Counted from the stretch's first letter, positions 11,545 through 21,727 are shown. The stretch is DNA of 64,000 nucleotides from Sphingomonas sp. PP-CE-3G-477 (GCF_003050745.1 NZ_QAOF01000005.1:239309-303308), one strand, 5' to 3'. Notes: generated from the sequence alone by a model not told the origin. Translations and numbers: made by a program.

Positions 11545-13277
11545 ACGAGCCGCGTGATCCTGTAACCGATCCCGCCCCCGACGGGATCGACGAAGGCCGC
11601 CGCCTGATCCGTCTCGGCGGCGACAAGGGGCTGTCGCTCGCCGATCGCCTCGCCGAGCGATTCCACCGCCTGACCTGGCGCACCCCGCTCCACACGCTCC
11701 GCCTCAAGGGCCGCTACCCGCTGAAGCTGATTGCGGTCCCCGAAGATCCGATCCTCGGCGACATCCCCCGCGGGCATATGCTGCTCGAAGGCGTCCTCTC
11801 GTTCCGCGGCGAGGCGCGCGACATCGAGGCGCTCGATCTTTCGAAGCCGCTCCCCAAACCCTTCGCAGAATATCTCCACAGTTTCGCGTGGCTACGCGAC
11901 CTCTCGACCGTCGCGACCCGCGCGCGGGGCGCGCCGATCGCCGAGTACCTGATGGGCCTCTGGTTGACCGCCTATGCCGACACGCAGGGCGGGATCGCGT
12001 GGCGGCCTGACCTGTGGGGTCGCCGCATTCTTGCCTGGACCGCGCATGCGCCGCTGATCCTGTCGTCGTCGGACCAGATCTACCGTTCGAAGGTGCTGAA
12101 CGCACTGGCGAAGGGCGCGCTTCATCTCGACCGCACCGCGGACAAGGCACCGGCCGGTGCGCCACGCATCGCCGCGTGGTGCGGAGTCGTCGCCGCTGGC
12201 CTCCTCATCCCCGGCGGAGAACCAAGGCAGGCGTTCGGTGAAGCCGGCCTGCTTCGCGCGCTCGGCACCGGGCTGTTCGACGATGGCGGCTCGGTCTCGC
12301 GCAGCCCGGCGATGCTGCTCGACTCGATCCAACTGATCACCCTGCTCCAGGAAAGCTACGCCGCCCGCAGCGCCGAACTCCCCGAGACGGTCGCGGTCAC
12401 GCTCAGCCGGATGGTCGCGGCGTTGCTCGGCGTCGCGCACGCCGATCGCGGCCTGTCGAGCTGGCAGGGCGGCGGTCCGGCCAGCGAAACGCAGGTCGCT
12501 GCGGTCATCGAAGCCAGCGGCGTCCGCACGCGTCCGCTCCGCCAGGCCCGCGACTGGGGCTATCAACGCCTCGCCGCTGGCACCGCCGTGCTGATCGTCG
12601 ACGCCGCCCCGCCGCCGATCGCGCGTCTCGTCGAAGGCGGTTGCGCGTCGACGCTCGCGTTCGAATTCTCCGATGGCCCCGCGCGGATCGTCGTCAATTG
12701 CGGCGGCGCCCGTGCGGGCATCGCGCAACTCCCGCCCGCGATGGTCGAGGGTTTGCGCTCGACCGCGGCCCATTCGACGCTGACGATCGCCGACAGCAAC
12801 TCGACCGCGATCCTCGCCGACGGCACGCTCGGCCGCGGCGTCGGCGAAGTCGAGCTCAGCCGCCAGGAATCGGACGCCGCCAGCCGGATCGAGGCGAGCC
12901 ACGACGGCTATGTCCGCCGCTGGGGCTTCCTCCACCGCCGCCAGCTGATGCTCACCGGCGACGGCCGCGAACTCCGCGGCGAGGACGCGCTGTTGCCGCA
13001 AGGCCGCAAGCGCCGCGCCGGGTTGTCACTGTTCGCGATCCGCTTCCATTTGGGCGAGGGCGTGCAAGTCTCCCCGACAGCCGACGGCCTCGGCGCGATC
13101 CTCCGCCTGCCCGGCGGCCCGCTCTGGCAATTCCGCTGCCGCGGCGGCGCGCTGGTGGTCGAGGACAGCGTCTGGATCGACGCCGACGGTCGCCCCGTCG
13201 CGACGCAGCAGCTGATGATCACCGGTGAAGCCGCGGCCGGCGGTGCCAGCGTAAGCTGGGCGCTGAAGAAGGCCTGA
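11541..13277 (+). CDS. Heparinase II/III family protein
   Basis: A 578-residue protein starting ATG 11541, overlapping the rpe stop by four bases. The N-terminal half is alpha/alpha-barrel-like ([16 protein letters not shown]) and the C-terminal half is the beta-rich Hepar_II_III domain ([36 protein letters not shown]). Members usually act as polysaccharide lyases. No signal peptide is evident, and this rpe-heparinase-purH arrangement is common in sphingomonads, so the substrate is probably an endogenous or surface polysaccharide; that is inference. Confidence 0.85.
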   Translation: MNEPRDPVTDPAPDGIDEGRRLIRLGGDKGLSLADRLAERFHRLTWRTPLHTLRLKGRYPLKLIAVPEDPILGDIPRGHMLLEGVLSFRGEARDIEALDLSKPLPKPFAEYLHSFAWLRDLSTVATRARGAPIAEYLMGLWLTAYADTQGGIAWRPDLWGRRILAWTAHAPLILSSSDQIYRSKVLNALAKGALHLDRTADKAPAGAPRIAAWCGVVAAGLLIPGGEPRQAFGEAGLLRALGTGLFDDGGSVSRSPAMLLDSIQLITLLQESYAARSAELPETVAVTLSRMVAALLGVAHADRGLSSWQGGGPASETQVAAVIEASGVRTRPLRQARDWGYQRLAAGTAVLIVDAAPPPIARLVEGGCASTLAFEFSDGPARIVVNCGGARAGIAQLPPAMVEGLRSTAAHSTLTIADSNSTAILADGTLGRGVGEVELSRQESDAASRIEASHDGYVRRWGFLHRRQLMLTGDGRELRGEDALLPQGRKRRAGLSLFAIRFHLGEGVQVSPTADGLGAILRLPGGPLWQFRCRGGALVVEDSVWIDADGRPVATQQLMITGEAAAGGASVSWALKKA

Positions 13278-13305
13278 CAGCCACACCATCGAGATTAACG
13301 CGCCA

Positions 13306-13403
13306 CCCCGGCGAAGGCCGGGGCCCAATTGGGAAACGTCGCTAACCGGGGACAGCACTCCGTTATTGCCACCTTTCCACTTGGACCCCGGCCTTCGCCG
13401 GGG
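13306..13403 (+). repeat. 98-bp palindromic element, family A copy 1
   Basis: Outer inverted repeats CCCCGGCGAAGGCCGGGG and CCCCGGCCTTCGCCGGGG, inner inverted CCAATTGG-like boxes, and a conserved middle containing GCTAACCGG and CTCCGTTATTGCCACC. Exactly the same length as the copies at 28385-28482 and (inverted) 47485-47582. It sits in the leader of purH. Confidence 0.9.
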
Positions 13404-13509
13404 AGGTGCTACCTTTGTTGAGTGGATCGACAGAGCAGAGGAGCCCTGTTCCCGGGCGGCAACCAACGCTAAGGCACCGCCGCACGGCGACCCCCGACGA
13501 AAGACCCTC

Positions 13510-15084
13510 ATGACCAGCATCCCGAACACCCTCCCCATTCGGCGCGCGCTCCTGTCCGTCTCCGACAAGACCGGGATCGTCGATCTCGGCAAGGCGCTCG
13601 CGAGCCACGGCGTAGAACTCGTCTCCACCGGCGGCACCGCCACCGCCCTCCGCGCGGCCGGCCTCGAAGTCCGCGATGTGAGCGAACTCACCGGCTTCCC
13701 CGAAATGATGGACGGCCGCGTCAAGACGCTCCACCCGATGGTCCACGGCGGCTTGCTCGCGGTTCGCGACGACGCCGGCCATGCCGCCTCGATGGCCGAG
13801 CACAAGATCGGCGCGATCGACCTCGTCATCGTCAACCTCTACCCGTTCGAGGCGACCGTCGCGAAGGGCGCCGACCGCGACACCGTGATCGAGAACATCG
13901 ACATCGGCGGCCCCAGCATGGTGCGCTCGGCGGCCAAGAACCACGCCTATGTCGCGATCGTCACCGACCCCGCCGACTATGCGCTCGTCTCGGGCGGCAC
14001 CACCACGCTCGACGATCGCAAGAAGCTCGCCGCCAAGGCCTTCGCCACCACTGCCGCCTACGACTCGGCGATCGCGACGTGGTTCGGCACGGTAGACCAG
14101 GCCGAGGAATTCCCCGCCACCCTGCCGATAACGCTCAAGCGCGGCGACACGCTCCGCTACGGCGAGAACCCGCACCAGTCCGCCGCGTTCTACACCGCAA
14201 CCGGCAGCGTCCGCGGCATCGGCCAGGCCCGCCAGCTCCAAGGCAAGGCGCTCAGCTACAACAACCTCAACGACGCCGACGCCGCGCTCGAACTCATCGC
14301 CGAGTTCCGCGACGCCGAGCCCTCGGTCGTGATCGTCAAGCACGCCAACCCCTGCGGCGTCGCCACCGGCGCTACCCTCGCCGAAGCCTATGCCGCCGCG
14401 TTCGCCTGCGACACGGTCTCCGCATTCGGCGGCATCATCGCCGTCAACCGCACGCTCGACGCCGAGACGGCGCGCCAGATAACCGGCATCTTCACCGAAG
14501 TCGTCGTCGCCCCCGATGCCGACGAGGACGCGGTCGCGCTGTTCGCCGCCAAGAAGAACCTCCGCCTGCTGCTCACCGGCGACCTCCCCGATCCCGCCCG
14601 CCTCGGCTTGACGGCAAAGTCGATCGCCGGCGGCTGGCTCGTCCAGGGCCGCGACAACGGCACGCCCGGTGAGCTGAAGGTCGTCACCAAGCGCCAGCCG
14701 ACGCCGCAGGAGCTGATCGACTGCCGCTTCGCCTGGACCGTCGCCAAGCACACCAAGTCCAACGCGATCGTCTACGCCAAGGATGGCAGCACCGCGGGCA
14801 TCGGTGCCGGGCAGATGAACCGCCTCGAATCCGCGCGCATCGCCGCGTGGAAGGCGAAGGACGCGGCGGACAAGGCCGGCTGGTCGACCCCGCGCACGAT
14901 CGGCTCGGCGGTCGCCTCCGACGCGTTCTTCCCGTTCGCCGACGGCCTGCTGGCGGCGGTAGAAGCCGGCGCGACCGCGGTGATCCAGCCCGGCGGCTCG
15001 ATCCGCGACGCCGACGTCATCGCCGCCGCGGACGAAGCCGGCCTCGCGATGGTCTTCACCGGCATGCGCCACTTCCGCCACTGA
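13510..15084 (+). CDS. purH: Bifunctional AICAR formyltransferase / IMP cyclohydrolase
   Basis: Catalyses the last two steps of purine synthesis to IMP. The N-terminal IMP cyclohydrolase (MGS-like) domain starts [15 protein letters not shown] and includes TGGTA and [14 protein letters not shown]; the AICAR formyltransferase domain holds the substrate-binding [25 protein letters not shown] and [10 protein letters not shown]. From MTSIPNT the protein is 524 residues, the usual length. The longer upstream frame crosses a repeat element and is rejected as a start. Confidence 0.97.
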   Translation: MTSIPNTLPIRRALLSVSDKTGIVDLGKALASHGVELVSTGGTATALRAAGLEVRDVSELTGFPEMMDGRVKTLHPMVHGGLLAVRDDAGHAASMAEHKIGAIDLVIVNLYPFEATVAKGADRDTVIENIDIGGPSMVRSAAKNHAYVAIVTDPADYALVSGGTTTLDDRKKLAAKAFATTAAYDSAIATWFGTVDQAEEFPATLPITLKRGDTLRYGENPHQSAAFYTATGSVRGIGQARQLQGKALSYNNLNDADAALELIAEFRDAEPSVVIVKHANPCGVATGATLAEAYAAAFACDTVSAFGGIIAVNRTLDAETARQITGIFTEVVVAPDADEDAVALFAAKKNLRLLLTGDLPDPARLGLTAKSIAGGWLVQGRDNGTPGELKVVTKRQPTPQELIDCRFAWTVAKHTKSNAIVYAKDGSTAGIGAGQMNRLESARIAAWKAKDAADKAGWSTPRTIGSAVASDAFFPFADGLLAAVEAGATAVIQPGGSIRDADVIAAADEAGLAMVFTGMRHFRH

Positions 15085-15116
15085 GTTCGACACGGTCGGA
15101 TCGCTTGCGCTAACTG

Positions 15117-15195
15117 TTCCCCCGCGAAAGCGGGGGCCCAGGACCACAAACGCTATCGCTCGTAACCCTGGGCTCCCGCCTTCGCGGGAGAACAT
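15117..15195. repeat. 79-bp palindromic element, family B copy 2
   Basis: TTCCCCCGCGAAAGCGGGGG plus CCCAGGA at one end; CGTAACCCTGG and GGCTCCCGCCTTCGCGGGAG plus AACAT at the other. Same length and layout as the copy at 10766-10844, with a divergent middle. Located between purH and the glnK promoter. Confidence 0.85.
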
Positions 15196-15309
15196 CGTGC
15201 ATAGTGACGCTGCCCATAAAACAGGCACCAGCACCGCACTGCACAAGTTTTAACCCCAAAACCCCCGCTGCTCGCCCGTCGAGCACACCTCACCCCTCCC
15301 CACCGCAAC

Positions 15310-15325
15310 TGGCACGCACATTGCT
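15310..15325 (+). promoter_or_regulatory. Sigma-54 (RpoN) promoter of glnK-amt
   Basis: TGGCACGCACATTGCT matches the -24/-12 consensus TGGCACR-N4-TTGCW at every defined position. It lies 33 bases before the glnK start, with a strong purine-rich ribosome site (AAGGGGAAGGGG) between. It implies nitrogen control through NtrC. Confidence 0.85.
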
Positions 15326-15357
15326 AGGCACCTTCCGTAACAAGGGGAAGGGGCGCG

Positions 15358-15696
15358 ATGAAACTCGTCATTGCCATCATCAAGCCGTTCAAGCTCGACG
15401 AGGTGCGCGAAGCGCTCACCACGATCGGCGTCGCGGGCATGACGGTCACCGAGGTCAAGGGGTTCGGCCGTCAGAAGGGCCAGACCGAGATCTATCGGGG
15501 GGCCGAATACAGCACCAACATGGTGCCGAAGATCAAGATCGAGGTGGTCTGCGCCGCCAGCCTGTCCGACCGCGTGGTCGAGGCGATCCAGGCATCGGCG
15601 AACACCGGCGCGATCGGCGACGGCAAGATCTTCGTGCTCGACGTCGGCCAAGCCGTGCGGATCCGCACCGGCGAAACTGACGATTCAGCGCTCTGA
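15358..15696 (+). CDS. glnK: PII nitrogen regulatory protein (GlnK/GlnB)
   Basis: Trimeric signal protein that senses 2-oxoglutarate and ATP/ADP and blocks AmtB when nitrogen is ample. The 112-residue sequence starts MKLVIAIIKPFKLDEV, carries the T-loop with uridylylation-site Tyr51 (GAEYSTNMVPK) and the C-terminal signature ASANTGAIGDGKIFV. Pairing directly with amt and a sigma-54 promoter favours GlnK over GlnB. Confidence 0.95.
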   Translation: MKLVIAIIKPFKLDEVREALTTIGVAGMTVTEVKGFGRQKGQTEIYRGAEYSTNMVPKIKIEVVCAASLSDRVVEAIQASANTGAIGDGKIFVLDVGQAVRIRTGETDDSAL

Positions 15697-15704
15697 GGGG
15701 GGAC

Positions 15705-17072
15705 ATGATGAAGCATGACATGAAGACAGCCGCCTCGGCGGTTCTGGGGTTCGGCGCGGCGATGATCGCCGCCGCACCCGCCTGGGCACAAGAGGTTGCG
15801 GCACCCGTAGTGGCCCCGGTCGTAGCGACCGTGAACAAGGGCGACACCGCCTGGATGATGACCTCGACGGTCCTCGTCCTGATGATGATCCTGCCCGGTC
15901 TCGCTCTGTTTTACGGCGGCCTCACGCGGTCGAAGAACATGCTGTCGACCATGACTCAGATCGGTGCCGTCGCGGCGCTCGCGATGCTGATCTGGGTGAT
16001 GTGGGGCTACACGCTGGCGTTCGGTCCCGACGTGACCAACCCGCTGCTCAGCAACTTCATCGGCAGCTTCGACAAGGCGTTCCTGAAGGGCGTCACGCCA
16101 GCCTCGCAGGCAGCGACCTTCACGGCCGGCGTCGAGATCCCCGAATATGTCTTCATCTGCTTCCAGATGACCTTCGCCGCGATCACCATCGCGCTGGTCC
16201 TGGGCTCGGTCGTCGAGCGCATGAAGTTCTCGGCGGTTATGGTGTTCGGCCTGGTCTGGCTGACGATCGTCTACTTCCCGATCGCGCACATGGTTTGGGC
16301 GTCGAGCGGCTACTTCTTCAAGGCCGGCGCGCTTGATTTCGCCGGCGGCACCGTGGTCCACATCAACGCCGGCGTCTCGGCGCTGGTCGCAGCCCTGATC
16401 CTCGGCAAGCGGATCGGCTACCCGAAGGAGCCGATGGCACCGCATTCGCTGGTCATGACCGGCATCGGCACCGGGCTGCTCTGGGTCGGCTGGTTTGGCT
16501 TCAACGCCGGCTCGGCACTCGAGGCGAACGGCTCTGCCGCGCTCGCGATGCTCAACACCTTCGTCGCCACCGCGTCGGCCGCTTTGTTCTGGATGCTTGC
16601 CGAAAAGCTTTCGGGTCACAAGGGTTCCGCACTCGGCTTCTGCTCGGGCATCGTCGCCGGCCTCGTCGCCGTCACGCCGGCCGCGGGCAACTCCGGTCCG
16701 TTCGGCGCCATCGTCCTCGGCGCGATCGCCTCGCTCGTCTGCTTCATGGCAGTGTCGAAGCTCAAGCCGATGCTCGGCTACGACGACTCGCTCGACGCCT
16801 TCGGGATCCACGGCATCGGCGGCATGATCGGCGCGATCGGTACCGCGGTGGTCTACGCGCCGTCGCTCGGCGGGCCTGGTGCTGCGGACTATGCGATGGG
16901 CGCGAAGCTCTTCGTGCAGCTCCAGGCGGTGATCGTCACGATCATCTGGGCCACGATCGGCACCACGATCGCGATCTACGTCGCCAAGGCCGTCACCGGT
17001 CTGCGGGTATCGCCGGAAGTCGAGCACGAGGGTCTCGACATCGGCGAGCACGGCGAACGCGCTTACAACTGA
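15705..17072 (+). CDS. amt: Ammonium transporter Amt
   Basis: Trimeric inner-membrane ammonium channel. The 455-residue protein has a cleavable signal peptide (AAAPAWAQ), GLALFYGGLTRSKN with early pore residues, GTVVHINAGVSALVAA with a pore histidine, and FGIHGIGGMIGAIGTAV with the second pore-histidine region. Eight bases separate it from glnK, with GAGGGGGG as ribosome site; two adjacent ATGs (15705, 15708) are possible starts. It is shut by GlnK when unmodified. Confidence 0.96.
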   Translation: MMKHDMKTAASAVLGFGAAMIAAAPAWAQEVAAPVVAPVVATVNKGDTAWMMTSTVLVLMMILPGLALFYGGLTRSKNMLSTMTQIGAVAALAMLIWVMWGYTLAFGPDVTNPLLSNFIGSFDKAFLKGVTPASQAATFTAGVEIPEYVFICFQMTFAAITIALVLGSVVERMKFSAVMVFGLVWLTIVYFPIAHMVWASSGYFFKAGALDFAGGTVVHINAGVSALVAALILGKRIGYPKEPMAPHSLVMTGIGTGLLWVGWFGFNAGSALEANGSAALAMLNTFVATASAALFWMLAEKLSGHKGSALGFCSGIVAGLVAVTPAAGNSGPFGAIVLGAIASLVCFMAVSKLKPMLGYDDSLDAFGIHGIGGMIGAIGTAVVYAPSLGGPGAADYAMGAKLFVQLQAVIVTIIWATIGTTIAIYVAKAVTGLRVSPEVEHEGLDIGEHGERAYN

Positions 17073-17128
17073 TCGGTAGCGGGCCAGTCGAGCCCGCACC
17101 CACGACGTTCCTCCTGCGGACAACCTTA

Positions 17129-17159
17129 GCCCGGTGTGGAAACACACCGGGCCTTTTTT
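17129..17159 (+). terminator. Intrinsic terminator after amt
   Basis: GCCCGGTGTG, loop GAAA, CACACCGGGC, then TTTTTT. A strong hairpin with a T-tract, about 55 bases after the amt stop. Confidence 0.92.
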
Positions 17160-17204
17160 GTCCGTCGACCGAAGTGGTACTTCGATCGAGTTTGGAGGGG
17201 TGGG

Positions 17205-18599
17205 CTAAACCACTTCGTACGGCACGGCCCCGCGGCGGTCCGGATCGACCCGGATCTCGCTGGCGGCCGGCGGAAACGCGCGTTGGTCGCAGTCGGTGCG
17301 CAGGCAGATACGGCATGACGACCCGATCGGAGTCGCGATCCCTCCCGTTCCCAGCGCATCCGCATATATGAACTCCGATGCGTTCGCCTCCTCGCATCCC
17401 AGCGCCACCGCATAGCGCCGCGCCGGTCGTGTGTAGGTCTCGGACGGTTTCACCAAGCCCTTCGCCATCGAGACGTAGCGGATCCCGTCAGTCGTCTCGA
17501 TCAGCTGCGTCAGGATCCGGTCGGGGATCGCGACCGCCTCGTGGACGATCCACAACGGACACGCGCCGCCGAACCGCGCGAACTGAAGTCGCGTGGCGGA
17601 GTGGCGCTTGGTGATGTTCCCCGCCATGTCGACGCGGCAGAAGAAGAACGGGATGCCGAGTGCGCCGGGTCGCTGCAACGTCGAAAGCCGGTGACACGTC
17701 TGCTCGAAGCTCGTCCCGAAGATCCGCCGCAGCCGGTCGATGTCGTGCCGCACGCTCCGCGCCTCCGTCCGGAAGCGGGTGTAGGGCATGACGATCGCCC
17801 CCGCCGCGTAATTGGTCAGCCCCGCGGTCAGCAGCGCGCGCGCGGTTTCCGACGCCATCTCGGACGCGGCGACGATCCCGCCGATGACGTCACCGAACTC
17901 GTGCCGCGCGACTTGGTGCGCGAGCGAGAACAGGGTGGTCTCGCCCGGCTGCGATCCGTCTAGCCTTAGGGTCGCGCCGTCGTAATCGCGCAACGGTGCG
18001 GCGAGCGCGCCCGAGATCGCGACCGACACACCGCGCGCCGCGAGCCGAGCCTCCAGCGCCGCGATCCGGTCCGCGCCCAGCGTCTCGCCGATCTCCTCCG
18101 CCCGCCGGTCGAGCGCATCGACATAATTGCCTGCCGCATGAAACCAGTCGCGCACGTCCTCCCACGGCAGCAACCCCGGCGCACCCGATCCCGCCACCAG
18201 CCGATCGTCGAGCGCCCGCAACTGCTCCTGCGCGCGGCGATACGCGTCGTGCATCGCAACCAGACGCTGAGCCAACAGCGGCTGATGTTTCACCGCGCGG
18301 CGCACCGCCGTCTCGTCTAGCGCGGGGGCCTCGACGCTCGTGTCCGAAACAGCCTCGAGCGTCGCGATCAGCAGCGCGGTATCGTCCGCCGCATCGATGC
18401 TCCCCCAGTCCGCCGGAAACTCGCGTGCGAGCGTGATCAGCACGCCTTCCGTCACCGGGCGGTCGCCATTCTCGATCTGCGAAAGGTAGCTGACGGACAG
18501 CCCGATCCGCGCGGCCATCGCCGCCTGGCTGATTCCCAGAACGCGGCGCAGGTCGCGCAGTCGGTGTCCGACGAAGAGGCGACGAGCGGGCAAAGTCAT
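17205..18599 (-). CDS. ScfR/RamB-type transcriptional regulator (XRE HTH plus C-terminal short-chain fatty acyl regulator domain)
   Basis: A 464-residue DNA-binding protein expected to control propionate or acetate metabolism. Residues about 10-65 are a Cro/C1 helix-turn-helix ([29 protein letters not shown]). The middle has the ImmA/IrrE-like stretch with [14 protein letters not shown], and the C-terminus ([24 protein letters not shown] and [16 protein letters not shown]) matches the short-chain fatty acyl regulator family that includes RamB, PrpR and ScfR. It is divergent from pccB and the intergenic space holds matching operators, so it probably regulates that operon and itself. Confidence 0.9.
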   Translation of the reverse strand: MTLPARRLFVGHRLRDLRRVLGISQAAMAARIGLSVSYLSQIENGDRPVTEGVLITLAREFPADWGSIDAADDTALLIATLEAVSDTSVEAPALDETAVRRAVKHQPLLAQRLVAMHDAYRRAQEQLRALDDRLVAGSGAPGLLPWEDVRDWFHAAGNYVDALDRRAEEIGETLGADRIAALEARLAARGVSVAISGALAAPLRDYDGATLRLDGSQPGETTLFSLAHQVARHEFGDVIGGIVAASEMASETARALLTAGLTNYAAGAIVMPYTRFRTEARSVRHDIDRLRRIFGTSFEQTCHRLSTLQRPGALGIPFFFCRVDMAGNITKRHSATRLQFARFGGACPLWIVHEAVAIPDRILTQLIETTDGIRYVSMAKGLVKPSETYTRPARRYAVALGCEEANASEFIYADALGTGGIATPIGSSCRICLRTDCDQRAFPPAASEIRVDPDRRGAVPYEVV

Positions 18600-18610
18600 A
18601 TCCCCGCCTA

Positions 18611-18642
18611 GTTTGCAAACATGCCTCGGACAAGTTTGCAAC
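18611..18642. promoter_or_regulatory. Candidate operator pair for the ScfR/RamB-like regulator
   Basis: Perfect palindrome GTTTGCAAAC at 18611-18620 and a second, imperfect GTTTGCAACA at 18633-18642, 22 bases (about two helical turns) apart centre to centre. The core TTTGCAAA resembles the published RamB recognition box. Located between the divergent regulator and pccB starts. Confidence 0.6.
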
Positions 18643-18699
18643 ATTGCATTTGCGCATCGCATCCCGCTCTGTGAAGGCAGTCAGCAGGACGGAGAGACG

Positions 18700-20226
18700 A
18701 TGTCATCGACGATCGAAGAGCTTGAACGCCGCCGCGAAGCCGCCAGAGTCGGCGGGGGCCTCAAGCGGATCGCAGCGCAGCACGCCAAGGGTAAGCTCAC
18801 CGCGAGGGAGCGCCTTGACGTGCTGCTGGACGAGGGTTCGTTCGAGGAGCTCGACATGTATGTCGAGCACAATTGCGTCGATTTCGGCATGCAGGACCAG
18901 GTGATCCCCGGCGACGGCGTGGTCACCGGCTCGGGCACGATCAACGGCCGCCTCGTCTTCGTCTTCAGCCAGGACTTCACCGTGTTCGGCGGGTCGCTCA
19001 GCGAACGTCATGCGCAGAAGATCTGCAAGGTGATGGACAGCGCGATGAAGGTCGGCGCGCCAATCATCGGCCTCAACGACAGCGGCGGCGCACGTATCCA
19101 GGAGGGCGTCGCGAGCCTCGGCGGCTATGCCGAGGTGTTCCAACGCAACGCGCTCGCGTCCGGCGTCGTCCCGCAGCTCTCACTCATCATGGGACCGTGC
19201 GCGGGCGGGGCGGTCTACAGCCCCGCGATGACCGACTTCATCTTCATGGTGAAGGATTCAAGCTACATGTTCGTCACTGGCCCCGACGTGGTCAAGACGG
19301 TGACCAACGAGGTCGTGACGCAGGAGGCGCTCGGCGGCGCGGTCACGCACACCACCAAGACGTCGGTCGCCGACAACGCGTTCGAGAATGATATCGAGGC
19401 CTTGTTGGCCGCGCGCGATTTCTTCGATTTCCTGCCCGCGTCGAACCGTGACGGCGTGCCCGAGCGCCCGGCCGCGGACGAATGGGACCGGATCGAGGAG
19501 AGCCTCGACACGCTGATCCCGGCGTCGGCGAACCAGCCCTACGACATGCACGAGCTGATCCGGAAGACCGTCGACGAAGGCGATTTCTTCGAGACGCAGC
19601 CGGCGCATGCGGCCAACATCATCACCGGCTTCGGGCGTATCGAGGGGCGCACGGTCGGCTTCGTCGCGAACCAGCCGCTGGTGCTCGCCGGCGTGCTCGA
19701 CATCAATTCGTCGAAAAAGGCGGCACGGTTCGTGCGCTTCTGCGACGCGTTCGAGATCCCGATCGTCACCTTCGTCGATGTCCCCGGCTTCCTGCCCGGC
19801 ACGTCGCAGGAGCATAACGGCATCATCAAGCACGGTGCGAAGCTGCTGTTCGCCTATGCCGAGGCGACCGTGCCCAAGATCACCGTCATCACGCGCAAAG
19901 CTTACGGCGGCGCGTACGACGTGATGGCGTCGAAGCATCTGCGCGGCGACCTCAACTACGCATGGCCGACCGCCGAGATCGCGGTGATGGGTGCCAAGGG
20001 CGCGGTCGAGATCATCTTCCGCGGCAAGACGCCAGAAGAGATTGCCGAACGCACCGCGGAATACGAGGCGCGTTTCGCCAACCCGTTCGTTGCCGCGTCG
20101 AAGGGCTTCATCGACGAAGTGATCCAACCCCACTCGACGCGTCGTCGTATCGCGCTGGGTTTACGGAAACTCCGCGGCAAGTCGCTGGAGAATCCGTGGA
20201 AGAAGCATGACAACATCCCGTTGTGA
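18700..20226 (+). CDS. pccB: Propionyl-CoA carboxylase beta subunit (carboxyltransferase)
   Basis: Transfers CO2 from carboxybiotin to propionyl-CoA, giving methylmalonyl-CoA. The 508-residue protein (start ATG 18700 after GGAGAGACG) has both crotonase-like halves: [15 protein letters not shown] and [26 protein letters not shown] oxyanion loop ([13 protein letters not shown]), and in the C-half [16 protein letters not shown] and [14 protein letters not shown]. The alpha subunit is encoded seven genes downstream, in the same module. Confidence 0.95.
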   Translation: MSSTIEELERRREAARVGGGLKRIAAQHAKGKLTARERLDVLLDEGSFEELDMYVEHNCVDFGMQDQVIPGDGVVTGSGTINGRLVFVFSQDFTVFGGSLSERHAQKICKVMDSAMKVGAPIIGLNDSGGARIQEGVASLGGYAEVFQRNALASGVVPQLSLIMGPCAGGAVYSPAMTDFIFMVKDSSYMFVTGPDVVKTVTNEVVTQEALGGAVTHTTKTSVADNAFENDIEALLAARDFFDFLPASNRDGVPERPAADEWDRIEESLDTLIPASANQPYDMHELIRKTVDEGDFFETQPAHAANIITGFGRIEGRTVGFVANQPLVLAGVLDINSSKKAARFVRFCDAFEIPIVTFVDVPGFLPGTSQEHNGIIKHGAKLLFAYAEATVPKITVITRKAYGGAYDVMASKHLRGDLNYAWPTAEIAVMGAKGAVEIIFRGKTPEEIAERTAEYEARFANPFVAASKGFIDEVIQPHSTRRRIALGLRKLRGKSLENPWKKHDNIPL

Positions 20227-20283
20227 GCGATGCTTGTTCGGTGATGATAAGCACATTAGCATGTCATGCGAAGGAGTCGTGAC

Positions 20284-20586
20284 ATGCAGACCGAACGCGT
20301 GACGTTTCTGACCACCCGCGATCACAAGGCCGCGCTTGATGCCTTTGCCGCCAGCAACGGCATGTCCGTCGGCCATGTCGTTCGCGAGGCGACGACGCGC
20401 TATGTCATCGAGGGCGACATGAGTGAGGACGACCGCTTCAAGCTGTTGATCCACGAACTCGACGAGGCGTTGCCGGCGATGCACGCCGCGCTCGACCACG
20501 CGATCGAGGGGCAACAGAGCCTGCGGGCCGACATCGATGCCATGCTACGCGACGCCGGCTTGTCCGAAGCGGAGTGTGTCGCATGA
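20284..20586 (+). CDS. Small hypothetical protein, ribbon-helix-helix-like N-terminus
   Basis: A 100-residue protein starting ATG 20284 after a good GAAGGAG site. The N-terminal part (RVTFLTTRDHKAALDAFAASNGMSVGHVV) reads like a strand followed by two helices of a ribbon-helix-helix DNA-binding fold; the rest is acidic helix. Its stop overlaps the next start (ATGA). Function unknown; it lies within the propionate operon without an obvious metabolic role. Confidence 0.65.
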   Translation: MQTERVTFLTTRDHKAALDAFAASNGMSVGHVVREATTRYVIEGDMSEDDRFKLLIHELDEALPAMHAALDHAIEGQQSLRADIDAMLRDAGLSEAECVA

Positions 20587-20795
20587 GCATGATCGGCGAC
20601 GCGATGCGGACGATCGAGTCCGTTATCCTGCTCCGCAGCAAGGTGGAGCGGTTGAACGAAGAACTGGCCGCGACGAATGCACAGGTGCGACGCGTGGTTG
20701 ATTCGGTCATCCAGATCAACGGACGCTTGATCCGCCTGGAAGCGTTTGAAGAAGTGCGATCAGGGGTAAGGCCTTTGCCAAGGATCGAGCGGTGA
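20583..20795 (+). CDS. Small coiled-coil hypothetical protein
   Basis: A 70-residue protein starting ATG 20583, overlapping the previous stop by four bases. It is almost wholly helical with heptad-like hydrophobics (ILLRSKVERLNEELAATNAQV, then RRVVDSVIQINGRLIRLEAF), so a short coiled coil is likely. Its stop overlaps the GTG start of the next gene. No known family recognised. Confidence 0.55.
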   Translation: MSMIGDAMRTIESVILLRSKVERLNEELAATNAQVRRVVDSVIQINGRLIRLEAFEEVRSGVRPLPRIER

Positions 20796-21295
20796 TCGCG
20801 CTGCTGCTTGCACAGGCCGCGATTCCCGCCGCGGCGCCGGCCTGGAAGATCGCCGATCGGACTAGCCCGGCGGGGGTGCGCAGCATCTCCGCGTCGGTCA
20901 CCGGCAATGACGGGCTCTCGCGGTTCGTCGTAAAGTGCGACGTCGGTTCGGAGCCGATCGTCTCGATCCAGTTCATCCAGCCGCAGCCGCTCGGGTCCGG
21001 CGCGGACAAGCCCGTTGCAGTGCGCTTTGATGGCGGGCCGGCGTTCACCTATAACTGGCAGTTTCCGGGAACGGGGACCTACGTCACCGATCCCGAAGCG
21101 ATCACCAGGCTGACGACGTTTCTCGTGAAGTCGAAGACGCTGCGGGTCGAGACCACCAACGGCGCGAACTTCGCGGTGCAGGCGAACTTCGTCGCGCCGA
21201 CCGGCGATGCGATGATCCGGCAGGTGCTCGGTGTGTGCGGTTACACGCTGGGTGTCGTTCCCCCGCCGCCGCCGCCGCCGAAAGACGCGCAATGA
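20792..21295 (+). CDS. Hypothetical periplasmic protein
   Basis: A 167-residue protein starting GTG at 20792, coupled by overlap to the gene before and (ATGA) to mce after. A hydrophobic N-terminus (IALLLAQAAIPAAAPAW) suggests export. The body is beta-rich (RFVVKCDVGSEPIVSIQFIQP) with one conserved-looking pair of cysteines, and the tail is a run of prolines. Family not recognised; the tight coupling to mce suggests cotranscription rather than related chemistry. Confidence 0.65.
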   Translation: MIALLLAQAAIPAAAPAWKIADRTSPAGVRSISASVTGNDGLSRFVVKCDVGSEPIVSIQFIQPQPLGSGADKPVAVRFDGGPAFTYNWQFPGTGTYVTDPEAITRLTTFLVKSKTLRVETTNGANFAVQANFVAPTGDAMIRQVLGVCGYTLGVVPPPPPPPKDAQ

Positions 21296-21717
21296 CCCTA
21301 GGCCGCCTCAACCATGTCGGGGTCGCGACGCCGTCGATCGCGAAGTCGGTCGAGACGTATCGGCTGTTGCTCGGCGCGACTGCGATCGGCGAGCCGTTCG
21401 ACCTGCCCGCGCAGGGGGTCAAAGTGTGCTTCATCGATGCGCCGAACACGCAAATCGAGCTGATCGAGCCGTATGACGAGAGTTCGCCGATCGCCGGTTT
21501 CCTGCGCAAGAACCCGGCCGGTGGTCAGCATCATGTTTGCTTCGAGGTGGCCGATATCCATGCCGCCGTCGCCGACCTGAAGGCAAAGGGCGCGACCGTG
21601 TTGGGCGAGCCGCGGATCGGCGCGCATGGCACGTCGATCGTGTTCGTGCACCCGAAGGACTTCGGCGGCATGCTGGTCGAGTTGATGGAGACGCCGGGCG
21701 ACACCGGCGCGCACTAG
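21292..21717 (+). CDS. mce: Methylmalonyl-CoA epimerase
   Basis: Converts (S)- to (R)-methylmalonyl-CoA so that the mutase can use it. The 141-residue protein is two VOC/glyoxalase-fold modules: GRLNHVGVATPSI with a metal His, IELIEPYDESSPIAGFLRKN, GGQHHVCFEVADI with the second His, and FGGMLVELMETPG with the metal Glu. Its place between pccB and the mutase gene supports the assignment strongly. Confidence 0.94.
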   Translation: MTLGRLNHVGVATPSIAKSVETYRLLLGATAIGEPFDLPAQGVKVCFIDAPNTQIELIEPYDESSPIAGFLRKNPAGGQHHVCFEVADIHAAVADLKAKGATVLGEPRIGAHGTSIVFVHPKDFGGMLVELMETPGDTGAH

Positions 21718-21727
21718 GAGAGATCTG

